Shown: piece after piece, positions 21,513 through 32,958 of the stretch
Layout: the number at the start of each line of letters is the position of its first letter
How positions within the stretch are numbered: the stretch's first letter is position 1
Origin: Poa pratensis
Lineage: Eukaryota; Streptophyta; Magnoliopsida; Poales; Poaceae
Assembly (NCBI GenBank): GCA_947311845.1
Contig: CAMZMU010000059.1
Coordinates: 39,793,226 to 39,857,225, forward strand
Length of the DNA stretch: 64,000 nucleotides
Direction of reading: 5' to 3'
The notes under the pieces: generated by a model
What the model was told of the DNA's origin: nothing
The model's input: the letters and a program-made list of their open reading frames with translations, nothing else
Database searches by the model: none
Position numbers and translations under genes: made by a program

Positions 21513-23110
21513 GTACTGTACTATACCAATTCTATCTTGACATTTGTTCACTTTAGAAGAAGCAAGATACAATTCAAACAAGATTACTTTTCTTATTATG
21601 CAAAGAAACAGGAGCCGAATTGAGCATATAAGTAATTGCGTCCATCCATAAATAAATGCCATATATCTCCAATGGCTGTGAGATACACAATTCACGCGAG
21701 ACTATTTTTTTATGCAAAAAACAGGAGCCACATTAAGCACATATACTACGTCCACAAATAAATGCCCGCATATCTCCAGTGGCCTTGACCTGATGAAGCG
21801 GTGCGTGTGACGGGACGTTCTGTGCATCATGCATGTGTGGTTCACGAGAAAGGCGCAGCCGGAGACCCCAGGACACCAAGAGTTCATTAAAGAGGGGAGG
21901 ATCCGCTCCGGTACGATCACCACTTGATGCTCTGTTCCATTTCTGCATTTAGCCATGCAGGCCATGTACTTGTAGGTCTGCGCATTTGGATCCTACCTTG
22001 CAGAAAATGATTGGGTCTATAGTAACTTGATGAGTAAGCCTACCACAGCTGCAGTGACATAAATTGCGAGAGAGAGAGAGAGGCCTGTGTGAGTGATGTC
22101 ATGGCTGACAACGTCGCAGCCTTCTTGTAGCCGGCCGGTACAAAGATGCCTCCAGCGCTTTCCTCTTTTGCGTGGGGCATGCAGCACAAGAGCGAGGAGA
22201 TATGGCCGGCTCATCTTCTTCAGACCCATCAATGTCGCGGATTCAGGTCGCAATGCTACTCAGTATATGCATTTCAGATTCGCCTATCTTTCCAGTTCAA
22301 TATATATATATGCATCTTTCCTCCGAGCTCCATTTGCACGCCACTACCGTAGTACGAATCATCAAGGACGACAGACAGATATATATCACATGTATAATGC
22401 CATTTTCTGATCAGTGGGTACTGTTAAATTAAGCCCAAATTGATCAGCTGCGAGAAAACATTTGCCGAAAATGCAGCATGCAGAAAGCCATATATATACT
22501 CATGCATGATGAGCGGTAGAGCAGGTACAAAAACTTGTTGCAAAGATCGATCCACTATGCTACTGGATGCAGTATATGCTGTTTGCAAAGCCCCATGCGA
22601 TGATAGCAATAGAATCCTCCCTCTCGGTCTCGGGGCAAAGAAAGGCCAAGCTACTTTTGCACTGGCTAGAGCCAAAGCCCTCGGCGTCTAGGCGATCGAT
22701 CGATGATCTCGCCTGCATCTGTCGTAGCCTGGTACAGCAAATGCAGAAGCCGGTTAAAAGCGCTGGGCGCCATTGGCTGGCAACCGCGCGCGGCACTGCT
22801 TTGCATGCGGCCGCCAGCACAGCCTGACCCGCTGCCGCCACAGATTTCGCCAGCATCTCGGCCATGATCGGTTGCAGTTTGCAGGTGGTGATCTCCTGGA
22901 GGACCACGCTCGGTCGATCGCATGCCCACGCAGAATTCGGAAACCCTACGGCCTACGGGACGCGACAAGTAATCAACAAGGCATTACTGTATTGTCAAGC
23001 AGTGCAAGTGGAAAAAAAAGCAGATTAACTCGGGGCAGCAAGTGAGGCAAATTACGAAATCGAGAGGATCCAGCATGACCACGTACCTTCCCAGGTCAGG
23101 TGCAAGAGTT
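21513..23110. other. Shared upstream DNA of SPEAR genes, block A
   Basis: Non-coding sequence conserved with 57960-61140 of block B once private insertions are removed. It includes a GA repeat (22069-22082) and a TA repeat. No ORF is credible. It could hold distal regulatory DNA. Confidence 0.5.
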
Positions 23111-23113
23111 AAA

Positions 23114-23704
23114 ACATCTCTAGCCGATCCCTTATGAATCAAACCCTTAAAACGTATTTGAGCTAGGGCTCAAAAGTCAACTTGTAGAACAGAAACCGCA
23201 AACAAACCCTTAAAAATTAAAAATCTTGCCTCGCGCGAAAATTCAGAGTAGCTAACATCCAGTTCATTCCACCCGTTCAAAGTAGTTCGGATCATACATA
23301 CATAATTTACATAATTTTTTAAGTAGCACTAGATCTAGGCAAACCTAACCCTAATCTATGCAAAAGGGGTTCCGGGACCTCTCAGCAGGCCTGCATTGCG
23401 GCCGTGCCGTCGAGCTCACTCCTCATCGGCGCCGACGTCGCCACGGGAGGCCTTCAACGCCGACCAGTTCGAGCGTGGGCTCAGTGCGGACGAGGAGCAT
23501 GCCGTCAAGAATTGGGAGTGGCATTTGGAGGCCCGAGCTCGAGGAGGTCCTCCTCGGTCTTCACTCCGGAGAAGTTGACCTCGTCATAGGACGTGTCTTC
23601 GTCCGAGCTCTCAAACGGCCAAAACTGTAAATCCGGTGAAATTTGAAGGGTTTGCCCTGTTGCGGAAAGGAGTGGACGCATTTGAAGATATCTGCTAGAG
23701 ATGC
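23114..23704. mobile_element. Small TIR element with coding-like core, block A
   Basis: Ends are inverted: ACATCTCTAGC at 23114 and GCTAGAGATGC at 23694. A + strand core reads EAFNADQFERGLSADEEHA then KNWEWHLEARARE across two frames, a captured-gene-like fragment. It is present in both blocks, so it predates the duplication. No target duplication was found. Confidence 0.4.
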
Positions 23705-24741
23705 ACTCAGTAGAGGTACTTGTGTACTAGGCAGTCTAGTAGAGGACGCGGATTAACACGAGACCGAAATGTGGATGCGGTGTGGCGGCAAGCGCGCTGG
23801 ACTTAATTTATGGCACTCGTACTGCACATCGCTAGCTGTTGTGGATGTGATACTTGCAGTGCCAGTGAGGCATCAAGGACCCGGGTCGGTCGGCGCACTC
23901 GATGGAGAGCTATGGAGGACACGAGATCGAGGGACCTCTGCGGGAAATCTTTCCCGGAAGAGGAAACCGCCTTGATCGCGTGATCTCACTTCTGCTGGTT
24001 GGCGCAAAGTCTGACGATCGATTCCATTCCAACGCAGGGAGCGAATGCGAATGCGAACCGATGGGCATGGGCAGAGAGACAGTCCACGCACACTAATGGG
24101 CCGAGTGGATTTACGTACTCCTTGTTGGGTACAGAACTTACGTGGGCCGAGATGCATGACGGCCTGCACAGTCCCCGTCTCGAACCAAGAAGCACTGGTC
24201 GTCTTGGGCTGCATGATCCGACCAGTCGACTAACAAACAAAAATGTGTACGGCAGGTCGTGCGTTGGATATATACGGAACGCGATGTAGGCTCCGCGTCC
24301 GTCTGCGGTCGATGACGTGAACCCCTTCTTGTCCGTGGAAGCTTCAAGCCCGTGCATGTCCGAATGCGACGGCCCGATGGCAATGGCGACGACCGATCCA
24401 TCCGCCGGAGCAGTAAATGTGCCCCGGACTCACACGAATCCACGTACCGTACGTAGCCTCCACGTGAATGCTGACAAAGATCGGCGAATAATGAAGATAT
24501 TGCCACCAAGTTTCTCCCTCCGTTTCTAAAGATAAACTCTTTTAAAACCCTTGTAATCAGTATAAATACGGAAAACACTATAAAATACGTATAAATATCT
24601 GAACAAACGCTAAAAAGGCTTTGCTCAACCAAAAATAAAACCCACCTATTGAACATGCATAAGCCTTTTCTCTTGGCTACAGATCACACAAGGGCACAAG
24701 GCAAATGCCAATCTCCAAACCAATGCCAACACATTGACATT
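23705..24741. other. Shared non-coding DNA, block A
   Basis: Matches 61771-63470 in block B, which has about 450 extra bases near 61800-62240. It includes a half Stowaway end at about 24516 (CTCCCTCCGTTTCTAAA). No gene is seen. Confidence 0.45.
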
Positions 24742-24751
24742 AGCATAAGTA

Positions 24752-26884
24752 TTTTTTTTTCTATGGACACGCAACCAAAGGTTGCTGTCATTTCATTAAG
24801 AATGGAACAGAGAGTTTTACAGCTTACAAGGATTACAACGGCCTAGCCGTCCTCTCCCACTGAAGTCTAAGGACTACTCCTCTCGCTGATCTGCATACTT
24901 CCAAGCTTCTGCCCAGATCGCTAGTTCTTCGCTTACTCTTCTAACCAGGGTGTTTAGGCTCGTTTCTTTGCCCTCGAAAACTCTTGCATTTCTCTCCAGC
25001 CAGATTCTCCTCAGTCCAGCGATAATGAAGGTTGCCGTCTTCTTCTGCTTTCCTTTGCGTTTATCAAGTGTGTACTTCCACCACTCTCGTACTGGGATAA
25101 GCCCAACGGTGTGATATCTTGATGTTGAGCCTTCTGACAAAGTCTAAACCAGAATGTTTTTGTGAACGAACATCCGTCATCAGGTGGTCGAGAGTTTCTG
25201 GTTCTTGGTCACAAAGAGTGCAGACCACAGGCCCTTGCAGCCCTCTCATAGCTAGTCTATCTGCTGTCCAACAACGGTTGCGCATTAGAAGCCAGCCGAA
25301 AACTTTCTCCTTCAGAGGTGCTTTACTGCTCCACAGCGCCTTCGCGTAATCAGCCTCAATCAACCCGTGGAACCTAGCTTTGTACGCCGATGCAGCCGTG
25401 TATTGCCCACTCGATGTCAGCCGCCAAGCAAGGTTATCGTCCTCGTCAGTGAGAGTGCCCCTGTCCTGAATCTTGCTCCACAAGTGCATGAACTGAACAA
25501 TTGCGGGCAGTGTTGGATTCCTCGTAAGTCCCTGATCCATTTTCCGTCCAGCAGGGCCTCAGCAACCGTTCTCTTCTTTGCTCCTCTAGCAGTTGCGAGC
25601 TTGAACAGGTCAGGAGCCAGCATACAAGGGCTGGATCCCTCTAGCCATCTGTCAGTCCAGAAAACCAGTTTGTCTCCTCTACCCAGAGAGCAGCATAGCG
25701 CCGTTTGGAAGAGGTTTTCAGCATCCGGTGATAGTTTAAAATTCAGACCAGACCATGCCCGGGGATCCCCAATTCTTTCAAACCACCGCCACCTAATTCT
25801 CAACGCATCATTCAGGAACTTGAGATTGTGCACCCCCAGGCCTCCATATTTGGTGGGCGTGCATACCTGACTCCAAGCAACCCGGCTACTTCCCCCATTT
25901 GCTTCTGCTGAACCGTGCCAGAAAAAAACACTGCATATCTTATTTATCTTTTTGATCACCCATTGGGGCAGCTCCAGGGACAGCATATGATAAACCGCGA
26001 TTGCTGAAAGCACTGATTTGATTAGGAGAAGTCTTCCGCTGGGAGTGAGCATGTGGGATTTCCAAGTGGCAAGCCTGTTTAGAATTTTGTCGAGCAGGAG
26101 TTGGAAGTCCTCCTTCTTCAGTCTAGTCAGTGAAATCGGCAGGCCAAGATACTTACATGGAAAACTGGTGATCTGACAAGGAAAAGGCTGTGTGACTAGT
26201 GGCAGATCAATCTCTTCACAAGCAATAGGTGCAATAGCACATTTGGCCAGGTTGCAAACAAGCCCGATGCACTGCCAAACAAATCAAGGAGAGTTCTGGT
26301 GGCATTTAGCTCATGCCTAACAGGTGTGATGAACATAGCCGCATCATCCGCAAAAAGAGAAGCCTGTGCCGAATGCCCCATCTCCTCAAGTCCTGGAAAA
26401 CCCCTCTGTCTTCAGCCATACAACAGACTGAGTTCAGAATGTCCATTACCAGAATAAACCAGATAGGAGAGGCGGGATCTCCCTGTCTCAAACCTCTTGC
26501 ATGCCAAAATTTCTCCCCAGGGCTCCCATTAATCAGCACCCGCGTGTTCGCTGAAGAGAGAGAGAGAGCAACCCAAGAGCAGAACCTGTTGCCAAAGCCC
26601 CTCTTCCTTAGCACCTCCAACAGAAACGGCCATGATACCGAATCAAAAGCCCTAGCAATGTCCAGTTTGAGGAATAGAGTGGGTATTTTCTTCCTGTGCA
26701 GGGTTTTCGCAGTTTGGTTCACGAGCATAAAGTTATCTTGAATAGATCTACCTTTAACAAAAGCGCTCTGATTGATCGTGATCAGCTTATTCAGATGGGG
26801 GCCAACCCTGTTTGCCAAAGCCTTGGAGAAGATCTTTGAGAAGGCATGAACCAGACTAATAGGTCTGAAATCCGCAATATCCAG
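24752..26884 (-). mobile_element. 5'-truncated LINE with 10-bp target duplication
   Basis: AGCATAAGTA occurs at 24742-24751 and 26885-26894, and once in block B at 63459. The poly(A) tail reads as T at 24752-24760. The minus strand encodes reverse-transcriptase blocks FRPISLVHAFSKIFSKALAN, LKLDIARAFDSVSW and GLRQGDPASPIWFILVMDIL, then FADDAAMFI in another frame near 26360. A thumb/connection region follows at 26052-25417 and a zinc-binding C-terminal region at 25540-24874 (HLM then RRIWLERNARVFEGKE). At least three frame changes are present. It is truncated inside the RT domain and dead. The insertion postdates the block duplication. Confidence 0.9.
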
Positions 26885-27120
26885 AGCATAAGTACAAACA
26901 CGTCGATGATGTGCATGCAATTGGTTTGCTCTTTCCCGGAACCAACAGTCGAGGTCCCATTTGGCAATACAGAGTGATCGAGAGCTCACCCAAGGAGTCG
27001 GCGACCAACTCCAGGGATCCAAATTGACCACCTAACCTAGAGCATCTCCGCCATTGATGAGATTGACGTTCACCGTCGAATTCCGGTATATCCAAAATGC
27101 ACAACCCCTACCTACCTGAC

Positions 27121-27543
27121 TCCGGATGGCAATGGGTACCCGATACCAGCTAACCCGACGGGTACCCGCATTAAATGGGGAGGGTTTGGTGTAGGGAAAA
27201 CCCGCGTGGCTGCTTAGTGGAGAAAATCTATACCCGCCGGGTCTAGCGGAGGCGGGTATGGGGGTGCCAAACCCGCACCCGCCAACCCGCAGACCCGACA
27301 AGAACATGCCCCACTTGTCATTGTTTCGGCACACACACCACGCACGCACCCAGCACGCACACAGCACGCAGCCACGCCACCACGCACGCACCCACGCATC
27401 CACTCATCCAGCACGCACGCACCCAAGATCCAACACACACACCACGCACGCGCTGCTCTCTCTGTCCCGCAAAGCGGGTATGGGGGCGGGTGCGGGTATG
27501 GGGGTGCAAAACCCGCACCCGAACCCGGCGGGTGCCATCCGGA
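27121..27543. mobile_element. hAT-like TIR element (423 nt)
   Basis: Terminal inverted repeats TCCGGATGGCA / TGCCATCCGGA are flanked by a perfect 8-bp duplication, TACCTGAC (27113-27120 and 27544-27551). Subterminal GCGGGT/ACCCGC words are inverted too. The centre (about 27320-27460) is a CACGCACGCA-rich simple repeat. Block B carries the empty site near 63682. Confidence 0.88.
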
Positions 27544-28102
27544 TACCTGACACGCCACTTGTTGTGGTATTTACCAAGAGTAATTTTGTTGCGAGGCTCG
27601 TGCTCGGCAGATACAGATGGTTGCACACGTGACACAAATTTAGACATGTTTGGCTCTCAACAAACAACGTCTAATAACAACCCTACTCATATCTGCGGTG
27701 GCTTTAATTATCTTTAGATGTTCGGGAGATCTCTAGAAGGTATCAATCTAGCCTATGGTGGTGTATGATGGTGATGTGAACTGATACCGCTCGCCAGACC
27801 CGTATCCCCCCTTATATACACGGTGAGGATTTATGGTTACATGCGCCGAGTCGATTTACGAGTGATAAAATCGACAAAATTCTAATAGAATAATCTAGAT
27901 CCGATTGCAATTGTTTTAAAAGAATTATCACGTAAAATCTATGTGGATATCACATAGTAAGTCGTCGAAAATTTTATCTGGGTCACATGTGATGAGTGCT
28001 CACATACCTTAGAAGATATAATGACGATCAAAATAGAACCACTTACCAAAGTAAATCTGATACCATCGTCGTTGTACCGGATGAAGATCCTAAGAGAACA
28101 AC

Positions 28103-30539
28103 TGAAAGGGCATGGCGCTCCCATGTGTGGTTTTGGTAATTAATGACAATCCCTATGGACTAATGGTTGCATTGAGTTTTACTTGTAGTGTTTGTCCATA
28201 GACCATGCTTGAACTCCATATGTTGGATTCAAGGTTGATGCCATGAGTATATTGATATAATGAAGTATTTGACATCAAGATCATAGAGTTGAGCATATTG
28301 CAAGTATGTCTTGAAGAAAATAATTATGTGATCATTCATGGTTATCTTCAAGACATCATCTATTGAAAAGACAAGAAAAGATACAAGGTTGATCAAGATT
28401 TTGATCAACACACAAAGCTACAAGATGTACCAACCCATGAACGATGACGTCAAGTGGTGATCGTCATCAATGTTGAGAAGCGCAAGTTCAAGAGGAGCAT
28501 CTCGAAGAAATCCTAGGCTTGAAGCTTGCCACCCATCTAGAGATAATGTTCATGTGAAGATGAGCCTAAGAGAGGCTCTTCCATAGTGGAGTATGGGGGA
28601 GCAATGTTTGAGTCTTCACCAAGCGAAGCGCAATCAAGAAATGTGGTCCACTTGAAGAGATCAAGATCGACGTCATCTAGCTCAAGTGGAATGCGCAAGG
28701 CAAATGTATGATGTTGATAGGGTTTCTATTTTACCGGTATCTTGGTACTAGTTGGGAGACCGGGTTATAGGATAGATACCGTACTATCAAGAGGGGCTCT
28801 CATTTAGCTTAGCGTATCAGTTGGAGAGAGCTCAAACCTTTGCATACTTGCCTTCATCATCTTTCTTGGTTCTTATTTGGCTTATCTCTCTATGGGGTTT
28901 TGGAGCTTGTTGTGATCTTCATAACAAGCTCAAGTTCTCCGAAAACGGATTTCGTATGAAAAACTTGTTGCGTTTTCGGTTTTGGAGTTTCTCCCGGTTC
29001 ATCTTCTATAGAGAGGTTTCACCTTTCTACATTTGGTTTTATACTCCCTTGTTGGACTATGATGTTTTCCTGCATCATCTTGTCGTGCTCATTGTGGTGA
29101 TTCCAACGAGCCCAAGATCATCGAAATCGGAGTCCGGATGAAAAAGTTGTGGGTGTTTCATTTTTGGCAGCTGGGTGGCCAGCCCCCAGACCAGCCTAGG
29201 CCGGCCTCCAGGCTGGCCGGCTCTGCTGGGTGACCAGCCCCCAGACCAGCCTAGGCCAGCCCCCAGGCTGGCCGGCTCTGCTGGGCGGCCAGCCCCCAGA
29301 CCAGCCTTGGCCGGCCCCCAGGCTGGCCGGCTCTGTTGGGTGGCCAGCCCCCAGACCAGCCTAGGCCGGTTCCCAGGCCGGCCGGCTCTGCTGGGTGGCC
29401 AGCCCCCAGGCCAGCCTAGGCTAGCCCCCAGGCCGGGCTCCCGTACCCCTCTAACGGTCACTTTTTCAGGCGACCTATTTAAGGGGGTTTCTTCCCCAAT
29501 GGTTCCCTAACTCTGGAGCACGGTTTTGACCTCCATTGTTGACCCTTTGAAGCTTTGCTATCTCTCTATTCCTCCATGATTCTTGCTTCCAATTAGAGGA
29601 AAAAGAGAGAGGGGATTAGATCTATCATTCCACCAATCAATCTCTCCTCTAAGTGAGGGGAAGCTTTATGATCTAGATCTTGGAGGGATTTGGTGTTCCT
29701 CTTTGTTCTTCCTCTCTTCTCCCCCCAATAGCATTAGTTGCTTTGGTGGGATTTGAGACTGAAGGATTTTGAGCACTTCTTGTATTCTTGCCCATTGCAT
29801 CGGTTGCATCGGTTTGAGTTCTCCACGGTGATACGTGGAAATTGAAGTTGAGAAGCTTGTTACTCTTGGGTACTTGGGGTGCCCTAGAGCTTGTCCTCTT
29901 GGGTACTTGGAGTGCCCTAGACGGTCCTTGTTGATCTCGGAGTTTTGGTGGCTCGCGGGATAGTTGGGAGCCTCCAATTAAGTTGTGGAGTCGTGCCCCA
30001 ACCTTGTGATTCTTGTGGCTATGGGAGCCGCGGGAATTCAGTGAGAGCCTCCAATTAAGTTGTGGAGTGTGCCTCATCCTTGTACGGGTTCGGTGACCAC
30101 CCTCAAGTGTCCCATAGTGGTTCGTGGCACTCCGCATTGGTGGAGGCACGAAGGAGATTACGGTGTGCCATTTGACGGCTATTCGGGGATCACTTTGTGA
30201 CTCCGCACCGCTCCAACGAGATGTAGCTTCCATTGGGAAGTGAACTTCGGGATAAATCATCATCTCCAAGTGCCTCGGTATTTCTATACCCGAGCTTTTT
30301 ACTTATGCTATTTACTTTGTGATAGCCATCGAGCTTGAAGTAATATATCTTGCTATCACATATTTGCTTATCTTGTTTAGCATAAGTTGTTGGTGGACAT
30401 AGGTTAACCTAGCTTATTTAGGTTTCATGCTTGATAAATTAAACGTTAGTTTTATTCCGCATTTATTCAAGCATAAACCGCAAAGAATTTCAATCGCCTA
30501 TTCACCCCCTCCCCTCTAGGCGACATCCGTGTCCTTTCA
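28103..30539 (+). repeat. 5' LTR of the Copia-type element
   Basis: 2437 nt. It is about 80 nt longer than the 3' LTR, mainly because it carries one more 55-nt tandem unit and a CCGCAAAGAATTTCAATCGC stretch missing from the 3' LTR. Confidence 0.9.
29168..29440. repeat. 55-bp tandem repeat in 5' LTR (4 full units plus a partial)
   Basis: The unit starts GCTGGGTGGCCAGCCCCCAG and ends GGCCGGCTCT. Four full units and one partial unit are present, each with a few substitutions. The array lies before AACGGTCACTTTTTCAGG and the AGCCTATTTAAGGG-like promoter region. Confidence 0.9.
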
Positions 30540-30541
30540 AT

Positions 30542-30553
30542 TGGTATCAGAGC
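30542..30553 (+). other. Primer-binding site (tRNA-iMet type)
   Basis: TGGTATCAGAGC lies 2 nt after the LTR end and is the standard Copia primer site. Confidence 0.9.
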
Positions 30554-31375
30554 GGGTTCTCTCCTTATTGGCTTCACCGCCTGGAGAGTAAAGATGTCGT
30601 CTAGTGGACTAGTGCACAATGCTTCTTTTATATTAGATGGCACAAATTATGATGTTTGGAAAATTCGCATTCTTAATATTCTTCGGTCATTGACCCATAC
30701 ATAGAGCGAATTCTAGATAGGGGTTATTCTCCTCCAAGGAATCCCAAAAGATTATCTTTGTTGGATGAGAATAATTCCTATCTAAATGCTCAAGCTTCTA
30801 ATGTGATTTTCAATGCTTTGAGCGATGTAGTTATTATGTCGGTCTCTCCTTTTCGGAATGCTCATGAGGTTTGGACCAAGCTTCAAGATAAATATGATGT
30901 GTCCAACAATTGTGGAGATGATTGTTGTCCCTCCACTTCCGGCCGTGATGATTCTCAACTTCTTCTACTTCACCTACATGTGGCAAGCCACAAAGTAATG
31001 CAATGGTGAGTAGTGATAGATATTGCAATAATGATAGTAAGCTTATTGTTGATGATACTTCACCACTATCTTATTGCAATGATTTATCTTTGGACTTAAA
31101 CGCATCTAGAACAAAAAATGATCTTCATGCTTGTGTTGATAGTCCTTGCATATCGTGTACAAATTGCTTGATTAATCCTTGTGATGATATGCTCTCTATA
31201 TCTTGTTGCCATGATAAAAATGGTTCTATCTCCTCTAGTATTTGTTTGGCTAACAATGTAGAGGAAACCGAACACTCCATGGAACAAGCTATGGATTTAA
31301 ATGGTGACTCAAGTAATTCTTCATCGTCATCATCATGTACTCACTTTTGCCTTATGGCTAAAGCTTCCGAGGTAT

Positions 31376-32958
31376 TGATGTCTACGTGTGCTTCTATTCT
31401 TGTAGACAGTGTTGGGCCTCCAAGAGCAGAGGTTTGTAGAACAGCAGCAAGTTTCCCTTAAGTGAATCACCCAAGGTTTATCGAACTCAGGGAGGTAGAG
31501 GTCAAAGATATCCCTCTCAAGCAACCCTGCAATTAAGATACAAGAAGTCTCTTGTGTCCCCAACACACCCAATACACTTGTCAGATGTATAGGTGCACTA
31601 GTTCGGCGAAGAGATAGTGAAATACAAGTAATATGGATGATTATAAGTAGTAACTGCAATCTGAAATAAAGATGGCAGCAAGCAAACATGTAGCAGAACT
31701 TGATGTAAACGGTGTTTCAATGCTTAGAAACAAGGCCTAGGGATCATACTTTCACTAGTGGACACTCTCAACAATGATCTCATAACTGAATAAGTAAAAG
31801 CTACTCTTAAACACTCTCTTGTTGGATAACAAACACCATTCATTGTGTAGGGCTACAAAAGCACACCTCAAGCCGGAGTAAACAAGCGCCACAACGTCAT
31901 AAAGGAATCACACACGGTGCACACACTGTCACCTTTACACCGTGGAGAGTACCGGAGTTCATATTAAAGTAACCTATAGAGTGCATAATAGATAAAGAGT
32001 AACATCTACATATTCAACTAGATTAGCACAACTGAACACAAGTAAATACTGCTCGGGATTATTCTCCTTCTTGATGAAGCAAGAGTACTATGCGTAGGGC
32101 TGCAAAGCACACCTCAAAGTCTGAGTAAACAAACACCACAATTCCCAAGAATAAGCCATGATAAATGTCTAAATTATTCATAGAGTCACACAAGTACCCA
32201 CACTGTCACCTTGATACCGTGTTGTCACAATGACTCCAGAAACTAGACAAAATCACTTGAGTAGCATAAACATTATTAATGTATTCAGCGATACTAGCAA
32301 TACACATGATCACATAAAGATCACACCATGGAGAGAGAGATGAACCACATAGCTACCGGTAGAGCCCTCAGCCTCGGGGAGAACTACTCCCTCCTCATCA
32401 TGGGAGTCAGCAGCGGCGATGAAGATGGCGGTGGTGTCGATGGAGATGACTCCGGGGGCAATTCCCCGTCCCGGCGGCGTGCCGGAACAGAGATTCTGTC
32501 CCCCGAAACTTGTCGTCGATGGCGGCGGCGCTGCGGAACTCTTCGTGGAATATGACTTCTTGTTTTAGGGTTTTCGCGTCTGAGGCAATATATAGGCGAA
32601 GGGGCGACGTCGGTGGACCCGAGGGGCCCAACCACCTGGCTGGCGCGGCAGGGGGCCCACCCGCGCCGGTGTGGTTTGGCCACCTCGGCGCCCTCCTTCG
32701 TCTCTCCTTCGGACTCCGTGACGTGCTGGAAAAATAGGGACGTGGCCTTTTGTTTCGTGCAATTCCGAGAATATTCGCAGAAGTACTTTTCTGAAACCAA
32801 AAACAGCAGAAAACAGGGAACTGGCACTGTGGCATCTTGTTAATAGGTTAGTCCCAGAAAATGCATAAAAGTGATATGAAGTGTATATAAAACATGTAGC
32901 AAATGGTATAATATAAGCATGGAACATCAGAAATTATGGATACGTTGGAGACGTATCA
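31376..32958 (-). repeat. 3' LTR of the nested Gypsy-type element
   Basis: 1583 nt. By eye it differs from the 5' LTR by about a dozen substitutions, mostly transitions, and about seven 1-2 nt indels. Confidence 0.9.

Larger units (their letters stand above)
18000..28000. repeat. Segmental duplication, SPEAR block A
   Basis: The block aligns with 55560-64000. Shared landmarks are ACGTATTGGC(C/T)ATG at 18037 and 55601, the three SPEAR exons, a region with TTCAAACAAGATTACTTTTC (21572 and 57992), the block ending in CTTATGAATCAAACCCTTAA (23131 and 61160), and GGTTACATGCGCCG(A/C)GTCGATTTACGAGTGA at 27835 and 63917. Insertions private to this copy are a Stowaway MITE, a 1.2 kb poly(A)-ended element, a LINE and a 423-nt TIR element. 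Confidence 0.85.

Noticed and set aside
29075..29510. Repetitive proline/glycine-rich open frames in the LTR
   Set aside because: They are translations of the 55-bp tandem repeat, open on both strands because of composition, and differ in length between LTRs.
32384..32927. 120-147-codon frames in the nested element LTRs, present in both LTRs
   Set aside because: Their repetition only reflects the LTR pair; no domain is recognised and frames are shifted between the two LTRs.
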